The translations under genes were made by a program, and so were the position numbers. From NCBI RefSeq assembly GCF_000499845.2, contig NC_023749.2, positions 11,479,298 to 11,543,297 on the forward strand: 64,000 nucleotides of DNA, written 5' to 3'. The stretch comes from Phaseolus vulgaris. Lineage: Eukaryota; Streptophyta; Magnoliopsida; Fabales; Fabaceae. Position 1 is the stretch's first letter. The number at the start of each line of letters is the position of its first letter. The notes beneath the pieces were generated by a model that was not told the DNA's origin, ran no database searches, and was given only the letters and a program-made list of their open reading frames with translations. Below, piece by piece: positions 1 through 11,836 of the stretch.

Positions 1-504
1 TGTTCCTAATAGGTTAACATCTACTAGTTTTCTTTCCCCTTAAAAGTAGGGAGTGAAAGGGAAATATACTGTATAAGAATTGAAACTAAGATTAGCATTT
101 GACTGCATTTTAATACCTTATTGTCAAAACTGGTACTTTAGTATCACCATCATAACTACCAAGCTATAACAGATACGAGTGTAAATTCTCAAACAAGAGA
201 AGAGTGTAGTTTAGAACTAATTTATAGGGAGATCAGAGTAATTGGCCCAGAATGAATGGTGGGACTTGGTAGTTATTTGCTTTTCAAAAAGTTATATTTT
301 GTACTTCTTAAACCAGTAGTTACCCTGATAAGGAGTGGTACTGCTAAAATCTTAATTCAGATGGGAAGTTCCCGTATATCACTTGGATTAATGTATGTTG
401 GTAATCAGGGGATGAGAAATGTATCATAGGCATAAGCCAAATAGAGAGCATACAAATAAGTGTGCATGGTGCTCTTATTTATAATATAAATTGAACACTG
501 TCAT
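1..504. other. intergenic, nothing recognised
   Basis: AT-rich DNA. I see no coding similarity, RNA gene or clear repeat here. Confidence 0.5.
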
Positions 505-1050
505 GTTGGGTTTTTTCTATGGGAAAATGTCAGGGTCGTTCGGCACCAATGGATTATGAGCATTTCATATAAGAAATATAAGAAAGTCAAGACACCACTT
601 CCAATCAAAAATCCTAAGACAATGGATATGTGAGTCTTCTTTCTTATATACTGCTCTTGATGCTCATTCCTACTCGATGTGGGACAAACTCACACTTGAA
701 ATCCTACCAATCACCTCTTCAAGTGCAAGTTTCTTCCACATTGTGGTTCTTCCGCAAAAGCACGAGTGGTTATCCACTTGGACCACTGGTTTTATCACAA
801 CTGGACACCCACTCACGTGTCAATCCACATTCACCGCACAGTTTGTTGGTTTTTTTTGTACTGGGAAAACGCTGGGGTGATTCTGTTCTGCACCAATGAG
901 TCATGAACATTTTATATAAGAAAGTTAAGACACCACTTCCAACCTAAAACCTTAAGGCAATGGATATGTGAGTTTTCTTTCTTCTATACTACTCTTCATG
1001 ACTCATTCCTACTCAAAGTGAGATAAACTGATACTTGGAATTCTAACATT
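505..1050. repeat. pair of diverged direct repeats
   Basis: Positions 505-712 and 846-1050 are direct copies. Each has a GGTTTTTT-type start, a CACCAATG block, AGACACCACTTCCAA, CAATGGATATGTGAGT and CTCATTCCTACTC, in that order. They differ by scattered substitutions and small indels. Short ORFs inside are not conserved between the copies, so I do not call them coding. The source element is unknown to me; an old LTR or terminal repeat is possible. Confidence 0.7.
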
Positions 1051-2067
1051 TTAAAAGAGTGGAAGATAGGGATTTTAATTAAATATTATGTTTGGTTAGG
1101 AGGAGAGAAGGGAAGGGGAGACATTTTAACGGAAGGGAGAGGTAATACTAGATTGTCCTCTTTTTTGTTTGGTTTACAAGGGAAGGAGAGAGATTTTAGA
1201 AGTTTGTTTATTTTCATACTTTATAATTTTGGATTTCAAAATTATATAAAATTATGTTTGTCAATAAACTTATTCACCTCTCCTTTCCCATATTTAAGAA
1301 ATGTGATAATTATTGATTCTGTCTATAAACACTCACAGTTCGTATATTTACGAAATATCAGATATGGTGGTTACTTCTCATTTATAGTCTCAACATATTA
1401 ATTGTGTCACAAGTTAGCAACATATACCCCAAATTGAACATATCTTTAAGTAATTGTGTCATATTTCAGTGCTGCATTTGAGAGTACAATGAAATAATTA
1501 TTGGTCATTCAAATTTGGAAATAAAATTGATGACATTTTTTAATTTAATGCTCATCTTGCTTGTTTATTAAAATTCAGTTGTGTGGGCACTTTTTCCTGG
1601 GACAGCAGATTATGCTTGGATACCGTTATGTGTGTAATACATAGGTGTTGTATTATTGTTCAATTATATTAGTGTTTAAACTTTTTCTTTGCAAGGTTAA
1701 TATTATTTTTCCATCTATAAAATTATAACAAAATAATTATACATGCATTGACTTAATAGAGTTAGACTATGCTTGGTTAGGACTGGAGTGGGGTGAAATG
1801 GGAAAAGAAGGGAAAAATAAATAAAAATTAAGGTTGTTTGCATAATGAGTGGATTTATTGATCTGACTGAAAAAAATATTTTTATTTTTATTTTAATAAT
1901 ATTACATTAATTACTTATTTTATTATAATAAATAAGTACATAAATATTGACGTAAGTATTAGTATTTTATGCATTTGACTCTTTATATAACTTGAAATTT
2001 ACGTCCTTCTGATTTATGTGCATGGGAGCATGTACTGGGAGAACTCCCTACTAAGACAATGTTCAGG
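1051..2067. other. AT-rich intergenic DNA
   Basis: No gene recognised. Blocks near 1089 and 1766 share a GTTTGGTTAGGA / GCTTGGTTAGGACTGGAG type sequence followed by purine-rich DNA, as in the ends of old Harbinger or hAT MITEs. I could not pair them into a defined element. Confidence 0.4.
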
Positions 2068-2076
2068 AAATTTGAA

Positions 2077-2430
2077 GGCAATTTCTTCCTGTACCATATC
2101 AATATCAATTCTAACATGTACCCTATTATTTTTTAAATTTCCAAAATTACCCTTATGCTAGATTTAAAAATCTAAAATAGTAAAAAAAAAAAATACATTT
2201 CAAATAAAAAAATGCAGAACATAAAATTAAAAATGTATTCTGGATAAATATTTCCGGAATTCAAAAATGTGTTCGGAATATCTATATCCATAAATTCCTG
2301 GATAAAATGATCTAGAAGTAAACCCTTCTTTTTTCAAGGTTATTTTCATCATTTGTGAAGGGCATTTTTATCATTTTCAATACCAGGTTGGATGCATGTT
2401 GGAATTGATATGGTGCAGGGAGCATTTGTC
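2077..2430. mobile_element. Mutator-type MITE, copy 1 (354 bp)
   Basis: The left end begins GGCAATTTCTTCCTGTACCA. The right end read on the minus strand begins GACAAATGCTCCCTGCACCA, and both continue into ATATCAAT and an AACATG(T/C)A block. This gives terminal inverted repeats of about 45 bp. It is flanked by 9-bp near-direct repeats, AAATTTGAA (2068-2076) and AATTTTGAA (2431-2439). The interior has TTCCGGAATTC and TGTTCGGAAT type motifs and no coding capacity. A 9-bp duplication with long TIRs is the Mutator/MULE hallmark. It belongs with the elements at 2504, 40585, 62033, 62798 and 63233. Confidence 0.78.
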
Positions 2431-2503
2431 AATTTTGAAAGAGGGTAGTGCAAGGCCCGTAAATAATCGATTGCAACCACGGAACAATCTACGGTTTATG
2501 TAC

Positions 2504-2834
2504 GACTGTTTCTTCTTGCACCTCCATATCTTCTTCTGTCATCTCCATACATTTTTGTTCTTCTTGTGTCACCTCTTAGAGTAGTTTCTGGATTATGTAA
2601 TTTGGAAACTCATTTGGAAAAAAACTTCCGGATTACATAATTCAGAAGTGAAATAAGACTTCTGAATTATGTAATTCGGAGAATAATCATGCATCTGAAA
2701 AATGTTTTCGGATTATGTAATCCGGTAGCTAATTCTAAATTTAATAAATGATTTCCAGATTACGTAATTCGAAATATTATAAAGGGATATTTTTAGAAAT
2801 TTGAAAATTTATGGAGGTGAGAGAAGAAACAGTG
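2504..2834. mobile_element. Mutator-type MITE, copy 2 (331 bp)
   Basis: TIRs: GACTGTTTCTTCTTGCACCT at the left, and CACTGTTTCTTCTCTCACCT at the right read on minus. The flanking 9-bp repeats are TTTATGTAC (2495-2503) and TTTATATAC (2835-2843), one mismatch. The interior has about five copies of a short palindrome of the form CCGGATTATGTAATCCGG, variously mutated, spaced about 40 bp. It starts only 73 bp after copy 1 ends. Confidence 0.8.
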
Positions 2835-2843
2835 TTTATATAC

Positions 2844-3409
2844 ACATGGTGGGGTCAAATGGCAAACAATAAGGTGTGGAGAAAAGTATTAAAAAATCTA
2901 TTACATGTTTCGAAAAATGGCCTTGCATTTTTATTAAACAATATTTAAAAATTATTTAAAATTCGTATAATTTAATCATATACATTACAACTACAATATT
3001 TTTCCAGAAGTTGTATAATCACTTGTACAATAGAAATATTGAATTAAATTAAATAAGAACTTTCACAAAATAAATTTATAAAGTATATAAAAGTTAAAAT
3101 AAAATTATGTCATTTGTAAGAAAAGTTTCTTTATGAGAGTAAATTAATATCAGGTTATGAGTAATTATATTTATTTGTTTATGAGAGTAAATTAATATCA
3201 GGCTATGAGTAATTATATTTATTTGTTATATTGATGTGTAATTATATTTATTTGTTATATTGATGTGCAATGTAAAATATCGCGAAAAAAAAAGTCTAAC
3301 TATATGAAGCACGAGACACGAGAAAATAGAAGAAAAAACGAATTAACTGTCACATATTAATGTGACTTCCTGATCGGAAACAAATAGAGTCGATCAATTG
3401 AGTAGATAT
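2844..3409. repeat. AT-rich stretch with short tandem duplications
   Basis: At about 3130-3225 a 46-bp unit (containing GTAAATTAATATCAGG) occurs twice in tandem. It is followed by two copies of a 28-bp unit containing TTATTTGTTATATTGATGTG, up to 3270. No gene is recognised. Confidence 0.65.
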
Positions 3410-3412
3410 TAA

Positions 3413-3552
3413 GGCTCCATTTGTTTCTGGGAGCGGCTAAAGCACCAATTCACCAACGAAAGTTAAAAAATTAATGCAAAATAATTTAAAAAATACGAAA
3501 ATCGAGAATGTTTTTTCCCTCAAAACTTTCTTTGCATGTGCAAAGAAAGTTG

Positions 3553-3594
<42 letters not shown>

Positions 3595-4184
3595 ATTAAT
3601 TAATATTAATTTACTGTTTTACCTATATATTTTAAATTAAAATTATTTTTATTTTTATTTATAATAAAATTATAATTTAAATATAAAAAATATAATTAAA
3701 GTTATAAAATAAAATAACATAATTAATCATATTATATATATAATAAATTATAAACATAAATAATAATAATAATAAATATACTTTTTAATAATTAAAAAAT
3801 AAATTTATATATTAATTTAAAAAATTAAAATTAAAATTAATAATTTTATTTATAATAAAAATAAGTTTTTATCAAATATTTATAATAATAAATATTTAAA
3901 TAATATTTTTAATAAAAAATAATTATAATTTATAGATAAATAAATAAAGTTAATTTTTTAACAATTTTAAAATGTAAGGGAAAATATGTAAAGTTACATT
4001 TTTATTAATTAAAAAAAATACAATTTCAATCACACCCATCACATCACTCACAAACTTTCATAAACTTTCCTTACACCTTCCACTTTATTTACCTTAATTC
4101 AGACACCCTAACTTTCTTTACACTTTCTCTTCAAATCATCTCAAATCCACTCCCTCATTTCCACTATCTAATCCAAATAAAGCA
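3413..4184. mobile_element. putative PIF/Harbinger (Tourist-like) MITE
   Basis: The left end starts GGCTCCATTTGTTTCTGG. The right end read on minus starts TGCTTTATTTGGATT, an imperfect inverted match. TAA flanks both sides (3410-3412 and 4185-4187), the size and sequence of a Harbinger target duplication. The interior is extremely AT-rich, with a (TA)n run at about 3555-3591 and no ORF. The TIR match is weak, so the class is an inference. Confidence 0.5.
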
Positions 4185-4187
4185 TAA

Positions 4188-5027
4188 GTGGACGAAAAAT
4201 AATTAGCATTGAAAAAAAAAATGTTTGTGATGATTTATTGGAAGCTAAAAAATATAATTTTTAAAATAATTAGATAATGTTGGACACATTATTATTTTTA
4301 TATGGTATACATGCACCAGTTTATCCGTTGTATAAATGTTTAGTTTTTTATATTATAAGTATTTGAAGGTTATAATTAGTTTAATTATAAGTAATTAAAT
4401 TAATTGAAAGAAATATGATTGTTTTTTTATTAATTTTATAATATAATTAAAAATAATTTTAATAATTAAATTAATAAAAATAAAACTAAAAAAAGCTTAA
4501 GAAAGAAATGATAAGAGACATAATAATAATTTAATTAAAAAATAATAGATAAAAAGAATACTTAAAATAAATAAAAATTAATGAGAAAAGAAAATTTGAG
4601 AAAATTTGTAATATATTAAAAAATAAAATAAACATGTTTTTTTAGCATACAATATAAATAAGTATTTATAAGTTTTAAATTTTTATATCAAATACTATAA
4701 ATATTTTAGAGAAGCTAATTTGATATTTAGTGTATAATGTGAACTGTTAAATTTGAAATTAAAGTTCTATTGTTTGAAAACTAGGAAAAGAGGGAGTGGA
4801 GATAGATTTTGTTTTTGGGATGTTGTTTAATTTTAAGGTTGTAAATAAATAGAAATTGAATAGGGAAACTATAAATTGACAATTTAAATTGTGTTGTTCT
4901 TATAAATTGTTTAAAAAATTGAATTAGTTAAATTTTTTGTTATAATTATAAGTTTTATATTTAATTGCAAAGTATTTGAGCATTTATGGAGGCGTTGAAC
5001 CATTGTGACGATTCTTAAGTAGGTATT
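4188..5027. other. AT-rich intergenic DNA
   Basis: Very AT-rich. No coding similarity, RNA gene or clear repeat seen. Confidence 0.5.
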
Positions 5028-5904
5028 TGTTGATTGAAGAATGATAATAAGGCAATATCTAGTATATATATTTTAATATATATTTTATTATGGATTAAAG
5101 ATTTATTAAAATTATCAAAATTAGAAGAAAAAAAAAACTCATTAAATTAAAAATAAAAAATCAACAAAATTTATTAAAATTTTAAAAAGGGATTAAAGAT
5201 TTGTTTTGGTAATATTTTTAAGATGGATTTTAATCAGTTACTTATCACCTAGTTTTGGAATTAAATGCAAGAAGAGAATGATGAAGAATAAGATGTTCAC
5301 AATAATACAGTTTTCAAATGTGGAGGTTATAACACTAAAATGTAATATATTTTATTCTATTAAATATATATTATTTATTACTTAAAGTATGTACTCTGAA
5401 ATAGTTATTAATTTAAGAATAAACTTAAAGTAAATAGGTTCTAATTTAATATGTGCATCTCAATTAATTAATTGTACGAAAAATAACCTAAGCTTTTTGA
5501 GTATATATTTTGATTAGAATAATTTTGTTATTATATCACAACTTTAATACAATAGATATATGAATAATATGTTTAATTATATTATTTTCATATAATGAAA
5601 AAATGACATAATTTGTTGATTGAAGAAAGATGATAAGATATAGTCTAGTATATATTTTAATACTTATTTTATCATGGATTAATAATTTATTAAATTTACA
5701 AAATTAACCTGAACCAAAATTTATTATTGTTTTAAAAAGTGATTAAAGATTTGTAATTAATATTTTGAAGATGGATTTTAATTAAAGTTTTGCTATAGAA
5801 ATACAAAAATATTCACAATGATAATTTTTCATACGTGATTACCATACTAAAATGTAATATATTTTATTTTATTAAATATATATAATTACTTAAAATATGT
5901 GTTA
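5028..5904. repeat. diverged direct repeat, spacing about 590 bp
   Basis: Both 5028-5400 and 5617-5904 start TGTTGATTGAAGAA and share the order ATAAG, CTAGTATATAT, ATTTTATTATGGATTAA, GATTAAAGATTTG, AAGATGGATTTTAAT, CACAAT and AAAATGTAATATATTTTATT. The spacing equals the period of the adjacent tandem array, so these may be more decayed units of the same array or a related flanking sequence. No gene here. Confidence 0.6.
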
Positions 5905-7515
5905 AATGCGTGTGAGAGATAAAAGAGAAAAGTTTAGTCGAAAAATAAAATTATAAATAATAGTACAGAAGAACCTGAACCATCTGAAGAAATTGTCACG
6001 ATTGAAGTCCAAAATAGAAATATCGGGGAACAACAACTCAATTAAAGAAATTGTGGAAGTCCAAAATTAATAGACTAATATTTGGAATGCCTTGATTCAC
6101 ATACGAAATAGATGAATATAATTATTTGTTAAATTCAATTTTGTGATCTCCTCAGGTTTACATAGTCTTCAACCAATATTTGTAATTTTTAGTTCATTTA
6201 ATCCAAATATTCTTCATATATTTGTATGGTTCTCTTTTGCTTTACATACTGATTTTTTCTGTATATAATGACTATTTACATATTGAATTGATATCATATA
6301 TAAATATTTGTACGTAATACTCAATTTACGTACAGATTTTTATCCATATATAATAATCAGAATTTAAATGAATAATTTCTTGTAGTGAGTTATGAAAGGG
6401 ATCCAAAAAGAAAATCATTTTATTTGTCTTAGTAAAACTAAGTTAATTGATAGTTTTTCAAAGAGTTAAAACTATATGATTTAAAGTTAAATGTGTGTGT
6501 GAGATAAAAGAGAAAGAACAAGTGTTAGTTGAAAAATAAAATTATAAATAATAGTACAGAAGAACGTGAAGCATCTGAAGAAATTGTCACGATTGAATTC
6601 CAAAATAGAAATATCGGGAAACAACAACCTCAATCGAAGAAATTGTGGAAGTCCAAAATTAATAAACAAAAGTTTGGAATGCCTTGATTCACATACGAAC
6701 TAGATGAATATAATTAGTTACTAAATTCAATTTTGTGATCTCCTCAGGTTTACATAGTCTTCAACCAATATTTGTAATTTTTAGTTCATTTAATCCAAAT
6801 ATTCTTCATATATTTGTATGGTTCTCTTTCGCTTTACATACTGATTTTTTCCGTATATAATGACTATTTACATATTGAATTGAATTCATATATAAATATT
6901 TCTACGTAATACTCAATTTACGTACAAATTTTTATCCATATATAATATAATCAGTATTTAAATGAATAATTTCTTGTAGTGAACATTGTTATCAAAGGGA
7001 TCCAAAAAGAAAATCATTTTATTTGTCAAAGTAAAAATAAGTTAATTGATAGTTTTTCAAAGAGTTAAAACTATATGATTTAAAGTTAAGTGTGTGTGAG
7101 ATAAAAGAGAAAGAACAAGTGTTAGTCGAAAAATAAAATTATAAATAATAGTACAGAGGAACGTGACGATTGAATTCCAAAATAGAAATATTGGGGAACA
7201 GCAACCTCAATCGAAGAAATTGTGGAAGTCCAAAATTAATAGACTAAAGTTTGGAATGTCTTGATTCACATGCGAACTAGATGAATATAATTAGTTACGA
7301 AATTCAATTTTGTGATCTCCTTGTGTTTACATAGTCTTTAACCAATATTTGTAATTTTTAGTTCATTTAATCCAAATATTATTCGTATATTTGTATGGTT
7401 CTCTTTTGCTTTACATACTTATTTTTTCGTATATAATGTCTATTTACATATTAAATTAAATTTATATATAAATATTTGTACGTAATACTCAATTTACGTA
7501 CAGATTTTTATCCAA

Positions 7516-8612
7516 AGATTATTACAATAAATTTTTTTAAAAATAATATGCATTATTTAAAAAATAAAATGTATTGTTAGGGGTGGTAGGGTTTATATAA
7601 TTTTTTTCATTACTTATTAGTTCCAAATCTTTTTAGGAGCTTAGTCATCATGAGTAACTACTCTTTCCGCCACTGCCGCACTGACTCTTTGTCGTCGACG
7701 TCGGGGTCGTCTTTCCCGGCGTCGGAATCAGAATCACTTCCCAACCCTCCAACACCTACAGAAATGGCGATATTTGACTACTGACCGAAAGGGCCCATTG
7801 AGCGATCAAATCGTAGAAGGGTCTTTAAAATGCGGTGGGAGTCTCGCGGAGAAGAGCAACCGTCGTCGGACCCGGAGCGTCCACTTCCATTGCTGCCGGT
7901 GCCGGAGTGCTCTAATCCACGGCCACCGCAGGCTCCGGTTCCCATTCCCAGCGTCCCGCCATTATTATCTACTCCTTTTGGAATGCGTCTTCGTCTTCGA
8001 CAGAAACTGCAGACTAAGGCTTCAACACCGTTACCGAATCCTGAAATCCTTAAAATCTTTCTTTTATCGTTCGGATTAGGGTTTATGATCTGAATTTTTT
8101 TTTTTTTTTTGTCAAATTGTATATACTACTAGACTTTGCAAGATTGTGATATCAAGATTGCAAGATTGTATATAAGGGTTTAGGGGAGCCCATTTCTAAA
8201 CTGATGTGGCTATAATACTTTTGAATTGATATATTCATGCTATCAATTGAATGTTGTGTTTGTAGAAGTATTTTAAAAAATAAGAACAGCAAAGAGAGAG
8301 AAATAAAAATCAGATAAAAGTGCAGCAGAATTCTTCATTCGAGCTCTAATACCATATTACAGTAAATGAAGATGAATATTCCTTGTTGTCTGATGTGATG
8401 CTTTACGCGTAATCGTAACGAAGAAAGAGAGGTTTTGATGAACCCTAATTGGAGAGAAAAATAAATATAAAATAAAATTTTATTCACTTGTATATTAGAG
8501 AGTAAAATACATGGTGCATATATAGAAAAAGATTAAGACCTGAAACAGAAAAATAAAGTTGGGTCAAACAAAAAGCCCAATAATTTAAAATAAAAAATTA
8601 AATATACTAACA
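7516..8612 (-). mobile_element. 1.1-kb insert in an array unit, with Copia-like LTR and PBS
   Basis: An array unit stops at TTTTTATCCA (7515) and resumes at TATATAATAATC (8613), so about 1.1 kb was inserted. On the minus strand, 8612-8355 looks like an LTR: it begins TGTTAGTATATT and is followed directly by TGGTATTAGAGCTC (8354-8341), close to the initiator-Met tRNA primer site used by Copia elements. No partner LTR of comparable length is visible at the left, and no polyprotein is seen. The left part is the GC-rich gene-like fragment listed separately. Truncated retroelement is an inference. Confidence 0.55.
7650..8093 (+). pseudogene. GC-rich gene-like fragment, function not recognised
   Basis: About 440 bp of GC-rich DNA sits inside very AT-rich repeats. 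From ATG 7650 one frame encodes a Ser-rich stretch (SLSSTSGSSFPASESESLP) and stops near 7786. Another frame from 7830 encodes 87 Pro/Arg-rich residues with PERPLPLLPVPE. Neither continues through the whole block. Base composition, codon-like periodicity and a following pyrimidine tract resemble a captured 5' end of a plant gene. It lies between a broken array unit and a retroelement-like LTR, so capture by a mobile element is likely. I do not recognise a family and assign no function. Confidence 0.4.
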
Positions 8613-9425
8613 TATATAATAATCATTATTTACATGAATAATTTCTTGTAGTGAACATTGTTATCAAAGGGATAAAAAAATCATTTTATTTGTCCAAGTA
8701 AATATAAGTTAATTGATAGTTTTTCAAATAATTAAAACTATATGATTTAAAGTTAAATGTGTGTTATAGATAAAAGAGAAAGAACAAGTGTTAGTTTAAA
8801 AATAAAATTATAAATAATAGTACAGAAGAACATGAAGCATCTGAAGAAATTGTTTCGATTGAAGTCCAAAATAGAAATATCGGGGAACAGCAACCTCAAT
8901 CGAAGAAATTGTGGAAGTCCAAAATTAATAGACAAAAGTTTGGAATGCCTTGATTCACATACGAACTAGATGAATATAATTAGTTACGAAATTCAATTTT
9001 GTGATCTCCTCATGTTTACATAGTCTTCGACCAATATTTGTAATTTTTAGTTCATTTAATCCAAATACTCTTCATATATTTGTATGGTTCTCTTTCCCTT
9101 TACATACTGATTTTTTCGTATATAATGACTATTTACATATCGAATTAAATTCATATATAAATATTTGTACGTAATACTCAATTTACGTACAGATTTTTAT
9201 CCATATATAATAATCGGTATTTAAATGAATAATTTCTTGTAGTGAACATTGTTATCAAAGGGATCCAAAAAGAAAATCATTTTATTTGTCCAAGTAAAAA
9301 TAAGTTAATTGATAGTTTTTCAAAGAGTTAAAACTATATGATTTAAAGTTAAATGTGTGTGAGATGAAAGAGAAAGAAAAGTGTTAGTCGAAAAATAAAA
9401 TTATAAATAATAGTAGAGAAGAACG

Positions 9426-9596
9426 GGATGCAATCTCTTTCTTATGATGTCCTCTTTCATTTGCTGCACTTATATTCAATTTTAATCGGTGCAAATTGGT
9501 TGTTCTGGTTGTTTTGGTCACGTCCTCCATGTGTATAAATACTATATGTTGTGTTCCTGAGTTTCTATCCATGGGTTTGTTGTTCAAAATGATCGG
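9426..9596. other. 170-bp insertion in an array unit
   Basis: Other units read GAACGTGAAGCATCTGAAGAAA here. This one departs after GAACG and rejoins at AAGAAATTGT after about 170 bp of unrelated sequence, which includes GGTCACGTCCTCCATGTG and CTATCCATGGGTTTG. No TIRs or target duplication found. Source unknown. Confidence 0.6.
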
Positions 9597-9619
9597 AAGA
9601 AATTGTGTGTCTAAAATAG

Positions 9620-9963
9620 TATTACAAAATAGAATAGAGATGAACAAAAGATAACAGAAATGAATATCTAAAGAATGAATATCTAAAGAAATGAGAATGA
9701 ATATCTAAAGAAATGGTCTGAATATATACATAGTACACTCATTCTAGGTTTAACTAAAGAGGAAAAGAATCAATAATTAAATACTAGAATCATAACACAC
9801 ATGACAAAATAAAGGGTTATTCACCTCTATAAAGAGAAACAACTGATAATTAGAAAAAACACCAAATTATTCTCCTCTATAAAGAGGAACAACTGATAAT
9901 TAGAAAAGACACCCAATTAATATTAGGATCCTTCTATAACTCTGGTATCCGTATCCTTTAATA
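9620..9963 (-). repeat. Copia 3' LTR (downstream copy)
   Basis: It shares GGTCTGAATATATACA, GTACACTCATTCTAGG, TAAATACTAGAATCATAACA and TATCCGTATCCTTTAATA with 13810-14126. A segment of about 61 bp containing CCTCTATAAAGAG and AACAACTGATAATTAGAAAA is duplicated in tandem here but present once in the other LTR, which explains most of the length difference (344 against 317 bp). Confidence 0.85.
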
Positions 9964-10384
9964 CCCCGCCACAAGCTGGGGAGCAAATATTGATGAGACC
10001 CAACTTGGAACAAATATTCTTAAAAGATTGAAGACTTAAAGCTTTGGTATAAATATCAGCCAGTTGCTCTGTGGTGGAAATGGGAAGCAAATGGATGAGA
10101 TCCTTCTTTAATTTTTCCCGGACCACGTAACAATCTATTTCTATATGTTTTGTACGCTAGTGAAACACTGGATTTGCTGCAATGTATCTTGCTGAGTCAT
10201 TGTCATAGTATAAAAGAGATGGTTGCTCAAAAGGAACTTTGAAATCTTGAAGAAGATAAGTTAGCCATTGAATTTCACATGTAACAGTGGCCATTGCCCT
10301 GTATTCAGCTTCACAAGAACTCTCTTGATATTGTTCCTTGTTTCTTTGATTTCCAAGATATGAGAGAATTTCCAAGATACACAC
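9923..10384 (-). pseudogene. Copia RNase H and C-terminus, two frames
   Basis: The frame at 10384-10157 carries [20 protein letters not shown], the conserved RNase H E-A-E-Y-R/A-M region of Copia elements. The frame at 10126-9923 carries ISTTEQLADIYTKAL and a KLGLINI end, the usual polyprotein C-terminus just before the PPT. They lie in different frames with about 30 bp between them, so the product is broken. Confidence 0.85.
9964..9981 (-). other. Copia polypurine tract
   Basis: On the minus strand, CCCCAGCTTGTGGCGGGG lies directly upstream of the downstream LTR, the expected place and composition for the plus-strand primer. Confidence 0.65.
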
Positions 10385-10447
10385 TAAAACCAGTTACTGA
10401 TTGTCTTGAATCACTACATGTGCCCTAATCACTATCACAAATGGCTT

Positions 10448-11815
10448 TCAAATGAACAGAGGTAGTGGAAGAGAAAAATAGACCAAGACTTGGAATCCCT
10501 TTGATATATCTGAGAATTCTAATCGTTGCATTATAGTGAGCAATTGTTGCACAGAAAATGTTATGTCAAGTCGGGTATTAGTGAGATACATAAGTCTTCC
10601 AATCAATCTTCTGTAGGCTTGAATGTCTGTGAAAGGAACACTTCCAGTAGAAGAGAATTTCTCATGATTATCAATAAGAGTGGGTGCAGGTTTGCAGGCT
10701 AAAAGACCTGCATATGTTAATAATTTCAATGCATATTTCCTATGATTTACCATTATTCCTGTCTTACTTCTTGCTACTTCTAGACCAAGAAAATATCTTA
10801 AATTTCCAAGATCTTTAATCTTGAATGTCTGATTCAAGGCTTGTTTGATTCTAGCAATCTCTTCTTTATCATTTCCTGTCAATATTATATCATCCACATA
10901 TACCAATAATGCTGTAAAAGATCCTTCAGAAGAATTAATGAACAAGGAATGATCATTCATAGATTGAGTATATCCCATAGAAAGCAAAAATGATGACAGT
11001 TTGGCAAACCATTATCTGCTAGCTTGCTTAAGACCATATAAAGCCTTTTTTAGTTTACAAACTTTTCCTGGTGGAATAGAAGTCAATCCAGGAGGAACAA
11101 CCATGTATACATCTTCTTTCAAATCTCCATGTAAAAAGGCATTGTTTATGTCTAATTGTTTCAATTCCCAATTATAAATAGAAGCTAAAGAAAGAAGCAA
11201 CCTTATGGTGGTCATCTTTGCTACTGGAGAGAAAGTATCAAGGTAGTCAATGCCTTTTGTTTGTGTATATCCCTTTGCCACTAACCTTGCTTTATACCTT
11301 TCAATTGTCCCATCAGCCTTATATTTTATTTTGAATACCCATTTGCAACCTATGGCAGCTTTGTTCTTAGGCAGAAGAGCAGTCTCCCAAGTTTGATTTG
11401 ACTCTAAAGTAGATATCTCACATTGTATAGCTTTTCTCCAACAGTCATGTTTCACAGCTTCATAATAAGAATAAGTGTTTGGCTCAACATGTGAAGAAAG
11501 AGACATAACAAAGGATTTGTAAGAAGGTGATAAATTGCTATAAGACAAAACAGAATTCAAAGGATATTTAACTCTTGAAGATGTACTGGAAACGTTAAGA
11601 TTACAATGATAATCCTTTAAATACTCAGGTGATCTTTTTATTCTTGTGCTCATTCGGATAGATGGATCTGATTCATAACTTTGTTCTATATCATGATTTT
11701 CATTGAGGTTTTGGTCTATATGGGAACAATCTACGTCTGAAACCTCAATTTGTGACTCAATTATTATCACTGCAATTTTCAACATTATCACAAGGTGTAT
11801 TTTCACAAGGTGCAA
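10448..11815 (-). pseudogene. Copia reverse transcriptase, with in-frame stop
   Basis: The first part (11815-11012, 267 codons) has the Copia RT start [20 protein letters not shown], then [34 protein letters not shown] and [10 protein letters not shown] stop codon follows at about 11012-11014. The same frame then resumes (from about 10987) with LLVYVDDIILTGND, which holds the YVDD catalytic motif, and LRYFLGLEVA. The single stop inside RT and the later frame change before RNase H show that it is inactive. Confidence 0.92.
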
Positions 11816-11836
11816 GAATGACTTGTGATGGTTGAC

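Noticed and set aside
7516..8612. Helitron origin of the 1.1-kb insert
   Set aside because: It sits between A and T with no duplication, but I see neither a TC start nor a CTRR end with hairpin in either direction.
6487..8935. Pair of similar 60-codon minus ORFs (6487-6669 and 8753-8935) as a gene family
   Set aside because: They are the same position in two units of the tandem array, with no conserved start context beyond the repeat.
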